Below, piece by piece: positions 32,533 through 42,464 of a DNA stretch of 64,000 nucleotides; within the stretch, counting starts at the first letter, position 1; the number at the start of each line of letters is the position of its first letter. The notes below the pieces were generated by a model. That model worked only from the letters and a program-made list of their open reading frames with translations, was not told the origin of the DNA and ran no database searches. This DNA is from Arthrobacter sp. NicSoilC5 (GTDB lineage Bacteria; Actinomycetota; Actinomycetes; Actinomycetales; Micrococcaceae): positions 4,154,001-4,218,000 of the forward strand of contig NZ_AP024660.1 in the NCBI RefSeq assembly GCF_019977395.1, in the 5' to 3' direction. Position numbers and translations under genes: made by a program.

Positions 32533-35259
32533 ATGACAGACGTGAACGTCCAGGAGCGCAGCTCCCTCCAGCTGGCCATCACCGACGCCGCGAGCCTGAC
32601 GGCGGAGCAGACGCTGGCGCGCCTGGGTTCCGGGCCTGGCGGCCTCACCGGGGAAGAGGCGGCCGCCCGCCTCCAGCAGCTGGGCCCCAACGCGGTCCGA
32701 ACGCACCGCGCCAACGCCTGGGCTGTACTGGGGCGGCAGTTTGCCAGCCCCATCCTCATTCTCCTGATCGTCACCGCCGGGTTGTCCCTCTTCCTTGGCG
32801 ACGCCACCAACTCCATCGTCATCGGTGTGATCCTGCTGGCCAGCGTAGGCCTCGGCTTCACCAACGAGTACCGTGCGGAGCGGGCATCCGAAGCCCTGCA
32901 CGACCGCGTAACGCACAGGGCCGTGGTGCTCCGCGACGGAACCACCGGTGAAGTGGACGTGACCGCCCTGGTGCCGGGCGACGTCGTCCATCTCTCCCTG
33001 GGTGCCATCATCCCGGCGGACATCCGGCTCCTGACCACCAACAATCTTCTCTGCGATGAAAGCATCCTCACCGGGGAGTCCCAGCCTGCGGCCAAGGAAG
33101 TTGCTCCCGTTTCCGCCGGTTCAGCATTGGGCGACCTCGCCTCCTGCGTGTTCATGGGGACGGTGGTCCAGTCCGGCGGCTGCACCGGGGTGGTGGTGGC
33201 CACCGGCGGCCGGGCCGAATTCGGGCGCATCGCACTCGGGCTGGGCGAGAGGCAGCCGCAGACCGAGTTCCAGCTGGGACTCAAGCGGTTCTCCTTCCTG
33301 CTGCTGCAGGTAGCCATGGTGCTCACCTCGCTGATCTTCGTGGCCAACCTGCTGCTGCAACGTCCGCTCATTGAATCCCTGCTGTTCTCGCTGGCAATTG
33401 CCGTCGGCATCACCCCTCAGTTGCTCCCGGCCGTGGTCAGCACATCCTTGGCCACCGGCACCCGGCAGCTGGCCAAGCGCAAGGTGCTGGTCAAACGCCT
33501 GGTATGCATCGAGGACCTGGGGGACATGGACATCCTGGTCACGGACAAGACCGGCACCCTGACGGAGGGCAGGATCAGCTTCACCGGTGCGCTGCCAGCC
33601 GCCCCGGAGACGTCCGACGACGGCCTGCTCACCTTGGGCCTGCTGGCCACCGAGACCGATTACGCGGAGGCCAAGAATTCCCCGGCCGGGCAGAACCCGC
33701 TGGACGCCGCCCTCTGGGACAGCCCCGGGGCGTCCGGTTTCGATCCGGGGCGCTTCGAGCGGGTGGACCTGATCGGCTTTGACCACCAGCGCCGCCGCAC
33801 CACCGTGCTGGTCCGGGAGCACGCCGGCCCTGCGAAGCTGGTCACCAAGGGCGCCCCGGAGGACATCCTGGCCCTCTGCGGACCCACCCCGGCCGCCGTG
33901 CAGGCACTGCTGGACCAACAGTTCGACGCCGGCTCCCGGGTGGTTGCCGTGGCCACCCGCCCGGCCGCGGGGTTGGACAGGCTGGCGCCGGCGGACGAGC
34001 GGAACCTCACCCTGGCCGGTTTCCTCGTCTTCCTGGACCGGCCCAAAGCCAACGCCCGGCAGTCCCTGGACCGCCTGGAGGCACTGGGGATCTCGGTGAA
34101 GATCGCCACCGGGGACAACGCCAAAGTGGCGGAGAAGGTCTGCGCGGACCTGGACGTGATTTCCGGCGGCACGCTCACCGGCTCCCAGGTTGAGGCGATG
34201 TCCGAGACCGACCTCGCCGCCGCCGTGCGGACGGCCACGATCTTCGCGCGCGTTTCGCCCGAACAAAAGGCGCGCATCATCGGCCTGCTGCGCCTCAGCG
34301 GCGGCTCCGTGGGCTTCATGGGCGACGGCGTCAACGACGCCCTGGCACTTCACAAGGCGGACATCGGCATTTCCGTGGACACCGCAACGGACGTCGCCAA
34401 AGACGCGGCCGACGTCGTGCTGCTGGACAAGGACCTGGGCGTGCTGGCGGACGGCGTGATGGAGGGCCGGCGGATCTTCGCCAACACCATCAAGTACGTG
34501 CTGATGGGCACGTCCAGCAATTTCGGCAACATGTTCAGCGCGGCGGTGGCCTCCGTGGTGCTGAGTTTCCTGCCCATGCTGCCGGGCCAGATCCTGCTGA
34601 ACAACCTGCTGTACGACTCCGGGCAGTTGGCCATTCCGGGGGACCGGGTGGACAAGGAACAGCTGCGGGCGCCGTCGCACTGGGACATCGCGTTCATCCG
34701 GCGGTTCATGCTGCTGTTCGGGCCGATCAGTTCGCTGTTCGACTTCGCGACGTTCGGGCTGATGCTGTTCGTGTTCACTGCAGCGCCGGGGGAGTTCCGG
34801 GCCGGCTGGTTCATCGAATCCATCGCCACCCAGACGCTGATCATCTTCGCCATCCGTACCCGGCGGGTCCCCTTTCTGCGGAGCCGGCCCTCGGCGGGCC
34901 TCATCGCCGCCTCGCTGGGAGTTGTGGCCCTCGGCATTTTCCTGCCGCTGTCACCTGCGGCCGCAGTTCTGGGCTTCGACCCCTTGCCGGTGCCGTTCTT
35001 CCTGGCCCTGCTGGGCATGGTGGTGGTGTATCTGGTGCTGGTGGAGGCTGCCAAACAATGGTTCTTCGCGCGCGACGCCCAGCAGCTGCCCGCCCTGCCG
35101 CCGCCCGTCCGGCGCCGGAAGGATACGCACCACATCTCCCGGCGGGCCTTCCGGTTCAGCATCCCCGTCAAGGTGCCCCCTCTCCCGGTCCCGGCGTCCC
35201 GCAGAAACCTGTTGAAGGGCCGAAGGGCACAGCGGGGGACGACTGTCCGTAACCTTTAG
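32533..35259 (+). CDS. mgtA: Magnesium-translocating-type P-type ATPase (MgtA/MgtB-like)
   Basis: This 908-residue membrane pump of the P3B class has an N-terminal cation-ATPase domain (LARLGSGPGGLTGEEAAARL) and the actuator motif LTGES (about 179-183). The phosphorylation motif DKTGTLT has Asp338, and the hinge GDGVNDA has Asp598 and Asp602. About ten transmembrane segments are expected, with ITPQLLPAVVSTSLA in helix 4. The C-terminus has a basic proline-rich tail of about 60 residues beyond the last helix, longer than usual. The start at ATG 32533 lacks a good ribosome site, and the gap before it is only 70 bases, so cotranscription with the methyltransferase is likely. I see no M-box or other magnesium leader. 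Confidence 0.9.
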   Translation: MTDVNVQERSSLQLAITDAASLTAEQTLARLGSGPGGLTGEEAAARLQQLGPNAVRTHRANAWAVLGRQFASPILILLIVTAGLSLFLGDATNSIVIGVILLASVGLGFTNEYRAERASEALHDRVTHRAVVLRDGTTGEVDVTALVPGDVVHLSLGAIIPADIRLLTTNNLLCDESILTGESQPAAKEVAPVSAGSALGDLASCVFMGTVVQSGGCTGVVVATGGRAEFGRIALGLGERQPQTEFQLGLKRFSFLLLQVAMVLTSLIFVANLLLQRPLIESLLFSLAIAVGITPQLLPAVVSTSLATGTRQLAKRKVLVKRLVCIEDLGDMDILVTDKTGTLTEGRISFTGALPAAPETSDDGLLTLGLLATETDYAEAKNSPAGQNPLDAALWDSPGASGFDPGRFERVDLIGFDHQRRRTTVLVREHAGPAKLVTKGAPEDILALCGPTPAAVQALLDQQFDAGSRVVAVATRPAAGLDRLAPADERNLTLAGFLVFLDRPKANARQSLDRLEALGISVKIATGDNAKVAEKVCADLDVISGGTLTGSQVEAMSETDLAAAVRTATIFARVSPEQKARIIGLLRLSGGSVGFMGDGVNDALALHKADIGISVDTATDVAKDAADVVLLDKDLGVLADGVMEGRRIFANTIKYVLMGTSSNFGNMFSAAVASVVLSFLPMLPGQILLNNLLYDSGQLAIPGDRVDKEQLRAPSHWDIAFIRRFMLLFGPISSLFDFATFGLMLFVFTAAPGEFRAGWFIESIATQTLIIFAIRTRRVPFLRSRPSAGLIAASLGVVALGIFLPLSPAAAVLGFDPLPVPFFLALLGMVVVYLVLVEAAKQWFFARDAQQLPALPPPVRRRKDTHHISRRAFRFSIPVKVPPLPVPASRRNLLKGRRAQRGTTVRNL

Positions 35260-35332
35260 GGCGCGCGGTGCCGAGGGTTGTTAGCATGGTGAAAAGAGAC
35301 GCTGGGGGCTTTCCAAAACGGATCCGGGGTGA

Positions 35333-37054
<1,722 letters not shown>

Positions 37055-37127
37055 GCGGTTACTGGACCGTGGCCGGCTCAAAATGGTGCCTGCCCACGAT
37101 GGTTCCGGGGTGGCCGTCAGGGGGCGG

Positions 37128-37814
37128 TCAGTGCAGCAGCTCCCACGCTCGGGGGATGGGAGCGGGAATCAGGTGGCCCCGCCGCCGGAAGCCCAGTTTA
37201 TGGAGCACGGAAGACACGTGGGCGGCCACGGCGGCGTCCGGCAGCACCATCTCCTGCCCGATCTGGGGGTTGGTCAGTCCGCGGGCCATGAGGGCGAGTA
37301 CATTCCGTTCCGTCCGCGTCATGGCCTTCAGCCAGGGGGCCGAAGCGGTGGCGTAGAGGCTCTCGGCCACGCGCTCCCTGACGCCGGGGCCGATGGGGGA
37401 AATGCCAGCGGCGGTGCTGCGGATGCAGTCGATCAACGCATCGCTGTCTCCGATTCGCTTGAGCACGTAGCCAGAAGCGCCCGCCAGGACCGCTGCCCGT
37501 ACGGCGTGCTGTTCGTCCCAGCCGGTAAGGATCAGGCAACGCACCTCAGGAGCGGTGGAGCGCAGGTCGCGGCACACCTCGATGCCCGTGCCGTCCGGGA
37601 GCCTGTCATCCAGCACCACGATGTCCGGCTGCAGGACGTGGATCAGGCGCCGGGCTTCTGCAGCGGATCCGCTTTCGCCAACTACATCGAAGTCAAAGTG
37701 TTCGAGCAGGTCGCCAAGGCCTTTCCGGACCATTTCATGGTCAGTGAGGATGAAGACCCGGAGGGGCAGGATGGCGGACCAAGACTCGTCGGGGGGTGCT
37801 GCAGGTGTATTCAT
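37128..37814 (-). CDS. NarL/DevR-like response regulator
   Basis: This 228-residue regulator has a receiver domain like DevR/DosR (VLDDRLPDGTGIEVCRDL, phospho-acceptor Asp69) and a C-terminal LuxR helix-turn-helix (LTNPQIGQEMVLPDAAVAAH, then VSSVLHKLG). Two features are odd. The acidic pair at the start of the receiver is reduced to LTDHE (Thr24-Asp25). The recognition helix reads LPDAAVAAHVSS where DevR has KTVKNYVSR, so the known DNA-contact lysines are missing. It may bind a different site or depend on partners. It is third in a minus-strand gene row after two unknown genes and converges on the DevS-like kinase. Confidence 0.9.
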   Translation of the reverse strand: MNTPAAPPDESWSAILPLRVFILTDHEMVRKGLGDLLEHFDFDVVGESGSAAEARRLIHVLQPDIVVLDDRLPDGTGIEVCRDLRSTAPEVRCLILTGWDEQHAVRAAVLAGASGYVLKRIGDSDALIDCIRSTAAGISPIGPGVRERVAESLYATASAPWLKAMTRTERNVLALMARGLTNPQIGQEMVLPDAAVAAHVSSVLHKLGFRRRGHLIPAPIPRAWELLH

Positions 37815-37900
37815 GAAGACGCTCTCATCAACTCGATGCCCTCCCCGGCTGCCCTTTCCCCTGCAGCCGCCCCTCCGGGAGGAACTTCATTAAATTATCG

Positions 37901-37914
37901 GGCACTTAGGGCCA
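37901..37914. promoter_or_regulatory. Weak Dos-box-like element upstream of the response regulator
   Basis: GGCACTTAGGGCCA agrees with GGGACTTTNGGCCC at eleven of fourteen positions. It lies about 87 bases before the regulator start and overlaps the end of the upstream gene. Confidence 0.35.
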
Positions 37915-38229
37915 GTCAATTCCCAGCGCCGTCCCGGAGGAAGCCGGAACCTCCCGGTGGACGCTGCAGACGGCGCAGATGGTGCTGTGTTCCGGCCCCG
38001 GCACCCATTGATGGGACTCCTCCAGCCGGTATTCGTACCGGCCTCCGAGCTTCTGGAGCCGGTTCAGGGCCACGCTGGCAGTTTCCCACGAACCCCAGCG
38101 GCCCACCACCCCGCCGCTGTCCTTGGAAATGACATTGCAGCCGCCGTGCCCCAGCTCGGTGCTGTGGTCCAGGCCTCCTGGCGGTTCGTTGCCGGCGTGT
38201 ACGGCCTTGTACTCGTCCATGGTTGCCAA
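37906..38229 (-). CDS. Small protein of unknown function with CxxC motif
   Basis: This 107-residue protein contains STELGHGGCNVISKDSGGVV, then GRWGSWETASVALNRLQKLG, and TICAVCSVHREVP, the CxxC suggesting a metal or redox site. I do not recognise the family. The start is taken as TTG at 38229 because GGAGGTACGGAACA precedes it with proper spacing; ATG at 38220 is the alternative. It follows the unknown gene at 38254-38793 by 24 bases on the same strand, so they are probably cotranscribed, with the DevR-like regulator 91 bases further on. Confidence 0.65.
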   Translation of the reverse strand: MATMDEYKAVHAGNEPPGGLDHSTELGHGGCNVISKDSGGVVGRWGSWETASVALNRLQKLGGRYEYRLEESHQWVPGPEHSTICAVCSVHREVPASSGTALGIDWP

Positions 38230-38253
38230 TGTTCCGTACCTCCCTGCCCAGGC

Positions 38254-38793
38254 TCAGGCGGCGTGCTGCTGCGGTCGGGTGAGGAAAACCTCCAGCGACT
38301 GAAGCGTGGCGACTGCGTCCTGGAAGGCGGGGTTGCGGTGCGGATGCAGCCGGTGCAGCAAGCCTCCGTTGTATTGGAGGCGGCGGCGTGCGGTGCTGAC
38401 GGCGCGGACAGCGTGGTGGGGATCTTCAGGACGGCGCGGCAGGACGCTGTTCAGGCACTGGATCGAAGCAAGGGCGACGGCCAGGACGTTGGCATCCATT
38501 TGCTGGCCCGCGGCACGGTGCTGCCGCAGCTGGACGGCGAAACCGTCCCAGATCTCCCGTGCGGCCGCCCGGGCCACCTCGGTCCTGGCCCCGTTAGCGG
38601 AGAGTCCCCGGTCCAGGAACTCCTTGTACAGGGCGTCGAACCGGCCGGCCTCCTCTTCGGCCTTCTCCGTAGCGTCACGGTCCGGAGCAGATGCCGGGAC
38701 GAAATTGGACGGGTGGAGGAGCATCGCCCGCCGGCGCGCGGCGTCCGCCTGCGACAGGGGAGCGGGACGGAAGGTGAGGATGTCAGCGGACAT
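38254..38793 (-). CDS. Hypothetical protein (179 aa)
   Basis: This cytoplasmic, largely helical protein is rich in Ala, Arg and Leu, with no signal peptide and no membrane segment. The central part GLSANGARTEVARAAAREIW, then DGFAVQLRQHRAAGQ, looks like a packed helical bundle. I do not recognise a family. The ATG at 38793 follows GAAAGGGCCGAC, and codon use is typical of the neighbours, so it is real. It is first of three minus-strand genes leading to the DevR-like regulator. A Dos-box-like element at 38970-38983 lies 177 bases upstream. Confidence 0.65.
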   Translation of the reverse strand: MSADILTFRPAPLSQADAARRRAMLLHPSNFVPASAPDRDATEKAEEEAGRFDALYKEFLDRGLSANGARTEVARAAAREIWDGFAVQLRQHRAAGQQMDANVLAVALASIQCLNSVLPRRPEDPHHAVRAVSTARRRLQYNGGLLHRLHPHRNPAFQDAVATLQSLEVFLTRPQQHAA

Positions 38794-39112
38794 GTCGGCC
38801 CTTTCAAAATCCAGCCAGCTGGGTGCGGCTGCACCCCGGCGGGCATCCTTGACGGTGCCTCCGGCGGAAAGTCACTGGGGGTTTCACGGTGGAAAGCCGC
38901 TCCGGCCTCGCAATGTGAGGACCCGGACGGTGCCTTTACAAGGATGCCAATCCTCCCGGGCCCGCTATAGGGCTGAAGGTCCCGTCCTGGACGCGGGCCA
39001 CCGGCGGTCACCGGGGCCGGGGGCTTTGTGCCCTGTTTCAGGCTCCGGGGCCGCCCTAGCCTGAAACAAACAGGGCGGTGTAAGGCCGCCTGCCGGATCC
39101 GGGAGGTACACG
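38794..39112. promoter_or_regulatory. Divergent 319-base regulatory gap with Dos-box-like site and long inverted repeat
   Basis: No gene is seen. GGGACCTTCAGCCC (minus strand, 38970-38983) fits the DosR consensus GGGACTTTNGGCCC at twelve of fourteen positions. TGTTTCAGGCT (39034-39044) and its complement (39058-39068) form an 11-bp inverted repeat about 45 bases before the membrane-protein start at 39113. Confidence 0.5.
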
Positions 39113-39814
39113 GTGAAATCGGCAAACGCAAGCATCATCGCAGGCGTGATCCTCATTGCCCTGGGCGGCCTGTTGCTCCTGGACCGGCTGGGCGTCATGG
39201 ACACTGCTGCGTTCGTGGCGCCGCTGATTTTCGCGGCCGTGGGGGTGTTGTTCCTGTCCCTGTTCATCCGGCGCCGGGAGAACTGGTGGGCGGCCATCCC
39301 CGGGTCCGTGTTCCTGGGCCTGGCAGCTGTTGTCATCGCCACCGAGCTCACCGGAGGCGCCTGGGGCGCGGCCTTCCTGTTCCTCTTCATGGGTGCCGGG
39401 TTCGGGGCCGTGTTCGTGCGGGAACCGGGCAATTGGTGGGCGCTGATACCTTCCGGCGTCATGTTCACGCTGGCGGTCATCGTGGCCCTCCCGCAGGAAC
39501 TGCAGGGTACGCCCACGGCAGCCGTCCTTTTCCTGGGCCTGGCGGCCACCTTCGGCGTGCTTTCCCTGGTCCCGGTCCGCGTTGATGAGGCCGGCAACCG
39601 CAGGGAACGGATGAAATGGCCGTTGATTCCGGCGGGCGTCCTTGCCGTCATGGGCCTGATCTTCGTGCTGCAGGCCATGGCCGTGCTGGTCCCGGTGGAT
39701 TTCGCCTTCCCTGCGGTAATGATCGTGGCCGGCATCGCCCTCATGGTCTACGCCTACCTTGCCCACCGCGACGGCCGGCAGAGGGTCCACGGTCCCGGCC
39801 CGCGGGCAGGCTGA
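39113..39814 (+). CDS. Multi-pass membrane protein of unknown function
   Basis: This 233-residue protein has about seven to eight short hydrophobic segments (IIAGVILIALGGLLLLDRLG, FVAPLIFAAVGVLFLSLF, SVFLGLAAVVIATEL and so on) separated by Arg/Trp-rich loops such as RRRENWWAAIP and REPGNWWALIP, which read as an internal repeat. This layout is common in actinobacterial DUF-type membrane proteins linked to PspC/LiaI-like stress responses. The start is GTG 39113 with GGGAGGTACACG in front. It overlaps the convergent TehA-like pseudogene by 74 bases. Function is unknown. Confidence 0.75.
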   Translation: MKSANASIIAGVILIALGGLLLLDRLGVMDTAAFVAPLIFAAVGVLFLSLFIRRRENWWAAIPGSVFLGLAAVVIATELTGGAWGAAFLFLFMGAGFGAVFVREPGNWWALIPSGVMFTLAVIVALPQELQGTPTAAVLFLGLAATFGVLSLVPVRVDEAGNRRERMKWPLIPAGVLAVMGLIFVLQAMAVLVPVDFAFPAVMIVAGIALMVYAYLAHRDGRQRVHGPGPRAG

Positions 39815-40437
39815 CCCGGCACGCTGCGACCGCCAGCCACAGTTCGGCGGGGCCGATGGCTGCCACCAGGGGCAACTGGTCGGCGCGGCCCAGGTAGATC
39901 CCGGCTACGGCGTACATGCCGAGGGGGAAGATCACGCTCCACAGGCCCGGCTCGTAGGACAACGGCACGCGGTGGAGCACGTGGCGCCACCAGCCGGCGG
40001 CGAGGAGCACCGGGAAGAGCCACGGGGCGAAGGACCAGAACACCACGGAGGCGCCCGCCACCAGCCCGCGCGTCCACCATGGGCGCGCCTGCCATCTCCT
40101 CGATCCGTGCGCCAATTCCAGTGTCCACGGTACGACGTAGCCGAGCACCACCCACGCGAGCACTGCGACCGTAAGCAGCACCGCCGTCGCGCCCTGCCAT
40201 CCCGCCATGCCAAGGCGCGTCCCCAGCAGCGTTTGTTCCGGCGATGAACGTGAAGAAGCCGAACGCCCGCCCGGGATCCATGAAGTCGCTGCGCATGGCG
40301 GCGGCGAACCTGGCCAGGCGGAACAGGCTGGGGACAAGAATCAGGAGGTAGGAGAGGGCGCACACCACCAGCAGCGCCATGGACAGTGCGTGGAAGCCCT
40401 CAAGCACGGGCCCCACGGAGATGATGCGGCTGCCCAT
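39741..40437 (-). pseudogene. TehA/SLAC1-type transporter, frameshifted
   Basis: Two frames together encode a tellurite-resistance/C4-dicarboxylate (TDT) family membrane protein. The first gives RDFMDP-like AMRSDFMDPGRAFGFFTFIAG up to about 40230. The second, shifted, resumes with LLGTRLGMAGWQGATAVLL and continues with LVAGASVVFWSFAPWLFPVL and EPGLWSVIFPLGMYAVAGIY. Family members read AGTN-x-LGTRL continuously, so one extra base (or two missing) lies in AGCAGC at 40225-40230. The N-terminus also seems short: codons for TSGYFALT precede the ATG at 40437 with no start between them and the upstream stop. It may be a recent pseudogene or a sequencing error. Confidence 0.72.
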
Positions 40438-40515
40438 GGTGAGCGCGAAGTAGCCGGAGGTGAGCGTCCGTGCGCGGGGCTCCGCAGAAACAGAGGAAAA
40501 AGTCCCAGCCGCCCG

Positions 40516-41280
40516 CTACGACGCTGCCTGTGCCCGTGCCCAGTGCGCCCCCAGCAGCGCGGCAACCCGTTCCGGCTCCGCACGGTGCGGCGGGTCGAAA
40601 TGGTGCCGGCCGGGAAATACCTCCAGCCGGAAATCAGGGAAGACGCGGGACAGGCGCCCAGCGTTGTCCCCCTGCTCATCCGGGCTGCTCATGCCGCCCA
40701 GCACAAAGAGCACCGGCTTTTCGAAGGCCGCCAGCCGGCCGCGGTCCAGTTCGTAGGTGTTGAACGCATGCAGGAAGGCGCTGATCCCGGCTGGGCGCTT
40801 GGCCATCCACGGCGGCGGCGGGCCCGGCGGCGGAGGCGGCAGGACGGCGTCGGGCTTCACCTGCAGCCTCATGAAGGCGGCCATGAATTCCTCCTGCGGC
40901 AGGTCGCGCAGTTCTCCGTACCGGTGCCACAGCCGCGTGTGCTCCGGGCTCCAGTCCCAGGTGCCTGCCCAGGCCGGTTCAAGCAGGGCCAGGCTCAGCA
41001 GCCGTTCCGGGTGCCGGGCCGTGAGCGCCAGGGCCGCTGCGCCACCACCGGAATACCCCAGCAGGTGGAAGGTATCCCAGCCGCGGGCGTCCGCCTCGCG
41101 GAGCACGCCGTCCGCTTCGGTATCCAGGCTCCAGCCGGGCGGGGGAGCGTCGCCCGCGTAGAGCTCAAGGTCCTTGGCCACGGCATCAACCGTGCCATCC
41201 AGTGCCGCCAGCAGCGCGCCGTATGCGGGGCCGGCGGGGAGGACGCTGCCGGGCAGGAGGATGACCCGGAACGGTTCCAT
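40516..41280 (-). CDS. Alpha/beta-hydrolase
   Basis: This 254-residue cytoplasmic hydrolase has the oxyanion strand FRVILLPGSV, the nucleophile elbow HLLGYSGGGAAALAL (catalytic Ser in GYSGG), and a C-terminal PGRHHFDPPH region carrying the likely catalytic His. A proline run VLPPPPPGPPPPWM sits in the cap domain. The ATG at 41280 follows GGAAGGAGCCCCAGCC; the frame runs on upstream into the preceding gene without a better start. It follows the TfoX-domain gene by 41 bases on the same strand, so the two are probably cotranscribed. The substrate is unknown. Confidence 0.85.
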   Translation of the reverse strand: MEPFRVILLPGSVLPAGPAYGALLAALDGTVDAVAKDLELYAGDAPPPGWSLDTEADGVLREADARGWDTFHLLGYSGGGAAALALTARHPERLLSLALLEPAWAGTWDWSPEHTRLWHRYGELRDLPQEEFMAAFMRLQVKPDAVLPPPPPGPPPPWMAKRPAGISAFLHAFNTYELDRGRLAAFEKPVLFVLGGMSSPDEQGDNAGRLSRVFPDFRLEVFPGRHHFDPPHRAEPERVAALLGAHWARAQAAS

Positions 41281-41321
41281 GGCTGGGGCTCCTTCCGACG
41301 GTACGCCAGGGGCGGACACGG

Positions 41322-41732
41322 TTACTTCGCCGCCGCTCCGCGTGCCCCGGCTTTGGTGGCCCGGGCCTTGGGCTCCTTGGCTTCCTTGGGCGGCAGGGTG
41401 GCGACGTAAGCCAGCGCCTTTTCGGCCCATGCCCGCGCCCGGGTGTCGTCGCCGTCGCCCTCTTCATTCCACACTTCAGGCAGCCCGGTGTAGCCACCCA
41501 TGGGCCTGTCCGCCGGCCCGAACGGGACGGTCCGTTCTGATGACTCCAGCAGCTCCGCGTCCTCCCGGGAGAGCTTCACCCCGATGGTGGACCCGAACAG
41601 TCCCGCGAACATGTTGCCGTTGATGAACGCGCCGAGATTGCCGAACATCGGCTTCACCAGAACTCCGGGATGGCTGGGGACCACGCGGCGGAACCGCTCT
41701 TTTTCTTCCTCGGTTGCCTTGGGCATTTCCAT
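41322..41732 (-). CDS. TfoX/Sxy N-terminal domain protein
   Basis: This 136-residue protein has the TfoX N-terminal fold (SHPGVLVKPMFGNLGAFINGN, then MFAGLFGSTIGVKLS, FGPADRPMGGY and ARAWAEKALAYVATLP), followed by a basic Ala/Lys tail (KARATKAGARGAAAK). In Gammaproteobacteria TfoX controls competence; in actinobacteria stand-alone N-terminal domains have no known role. The tail may bind nucleic acid. The ATG at 41732 follows CGGGAGGTGACGCC. The hydrolase at 40516-41280 follows on the same strand. Confidence 0.85.
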   Translation of the reverse strand: MEMPKATEEEKERFRRVVPSHPGVLVKPMFGNLGAFINGNMFAGLFGSTIGVKLSREDAELLESSERTVPFGPADRPMGGYTGLPEVWNEEGDGDDTRARAWAEKALAYVATLPPKEAKEPKARATKAGARGAAAK

Positions 41733-41965
41733 GGCGTCACCTCCCGGTGGCAGGGTTTTTCCGCAGGTCTGGATGCAGGATATGCCCGTTGGGTGCCGCC
41801 GTCGAGGGCTGGCCGCCACCCCTGCGCAGCAGGCAATAATTCCGCCCCTGAGCAGGTCAAACTTCCCGCGCCGGTGCTATACCTGACCATAGGCAACTAC
41901 TTTGTGGCTGCCTTGGGAAGGGCGAATTCCGAGGATCCGGGGGCTTCCCCGGAGGGTTGGAGGCG

Positions 41966-42454
41966 ATGGTGCTGACAACTCCAGGGCCGGGCCCCGCCGG
42001 ACGCAGCACGCGGACGGGCCGGAAGCACCTGGGCGGACTGGTCCTCGCCGCGCTCGCCCTGCTCACCGGCTGCAGCGGAGGCACCGGCCAGTCGGTGTCC
42101 ACGGCCCTCGAAGACAGTTCCTCCGCCGTCGCCACCGCCCGCATCGCGCTCCGCCAGGACATGGACGGCAAACTGACCCGTGCCGCAGCCTCCACCACCC
42201 TGGACGATGAGCTCAAGGAGATCCAGACCAGCCGGAGCACCGTCCTGAAGCTCTCCCCGGCCACGCAGGAGGAGCGCGAAACCCAGAAGCAGGCGCTGGA
42301 CGTGCTGGACCAGTGCGCCGCCGGCTTTGCCACGGCACGCGCCGCGTTGGCAGCGAACGACGGCGGCGCCCCCTCCGTGTCCGACGGGGACAAGGCGCTC
42401 GCCGGCGCGCAGGACGCCCTCAAACAGCTCGAAGGCAAGGTGGGGTCCCCATGA
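41966..42454 (+). CDS. Lipoprotein of unknown function
   Basis: This 162-residue exported lipoprotein has a basic N-terminus, the hydrophobic stretch GGLVLAALALLTGCSGG with the lipobox LLTGC, and a mostly helical body with heptad-like spacing (TTLDDELKEIQTSRSTVLKL, then ERETQKQALDVLDQCAAGFA). I do not recognise the family. The ATG at 41966 has GGAGGG about ten bases ahead. It ends ten bases before the NRAMP-like transporter and looks cotranscribed with it, so it may be an accessory surface protein for that transporter. Confidence 0.7.
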   Translation: MVLTTPGPGPAGRSTRTGRKHLGGLVLAALALLTGCSGGTGQSVSTALEDSSSAVATARIALRQDMDGKLTRAAASTTLDDELKEIQTSRSTVLKLSPATQEERETQKQALDVLDQCAAGFATARAALAANDGGAPSVSDGDKALAGAQDALKQLEGKVGSP

Positions 42455-42464
42455 AGGCTGAACC

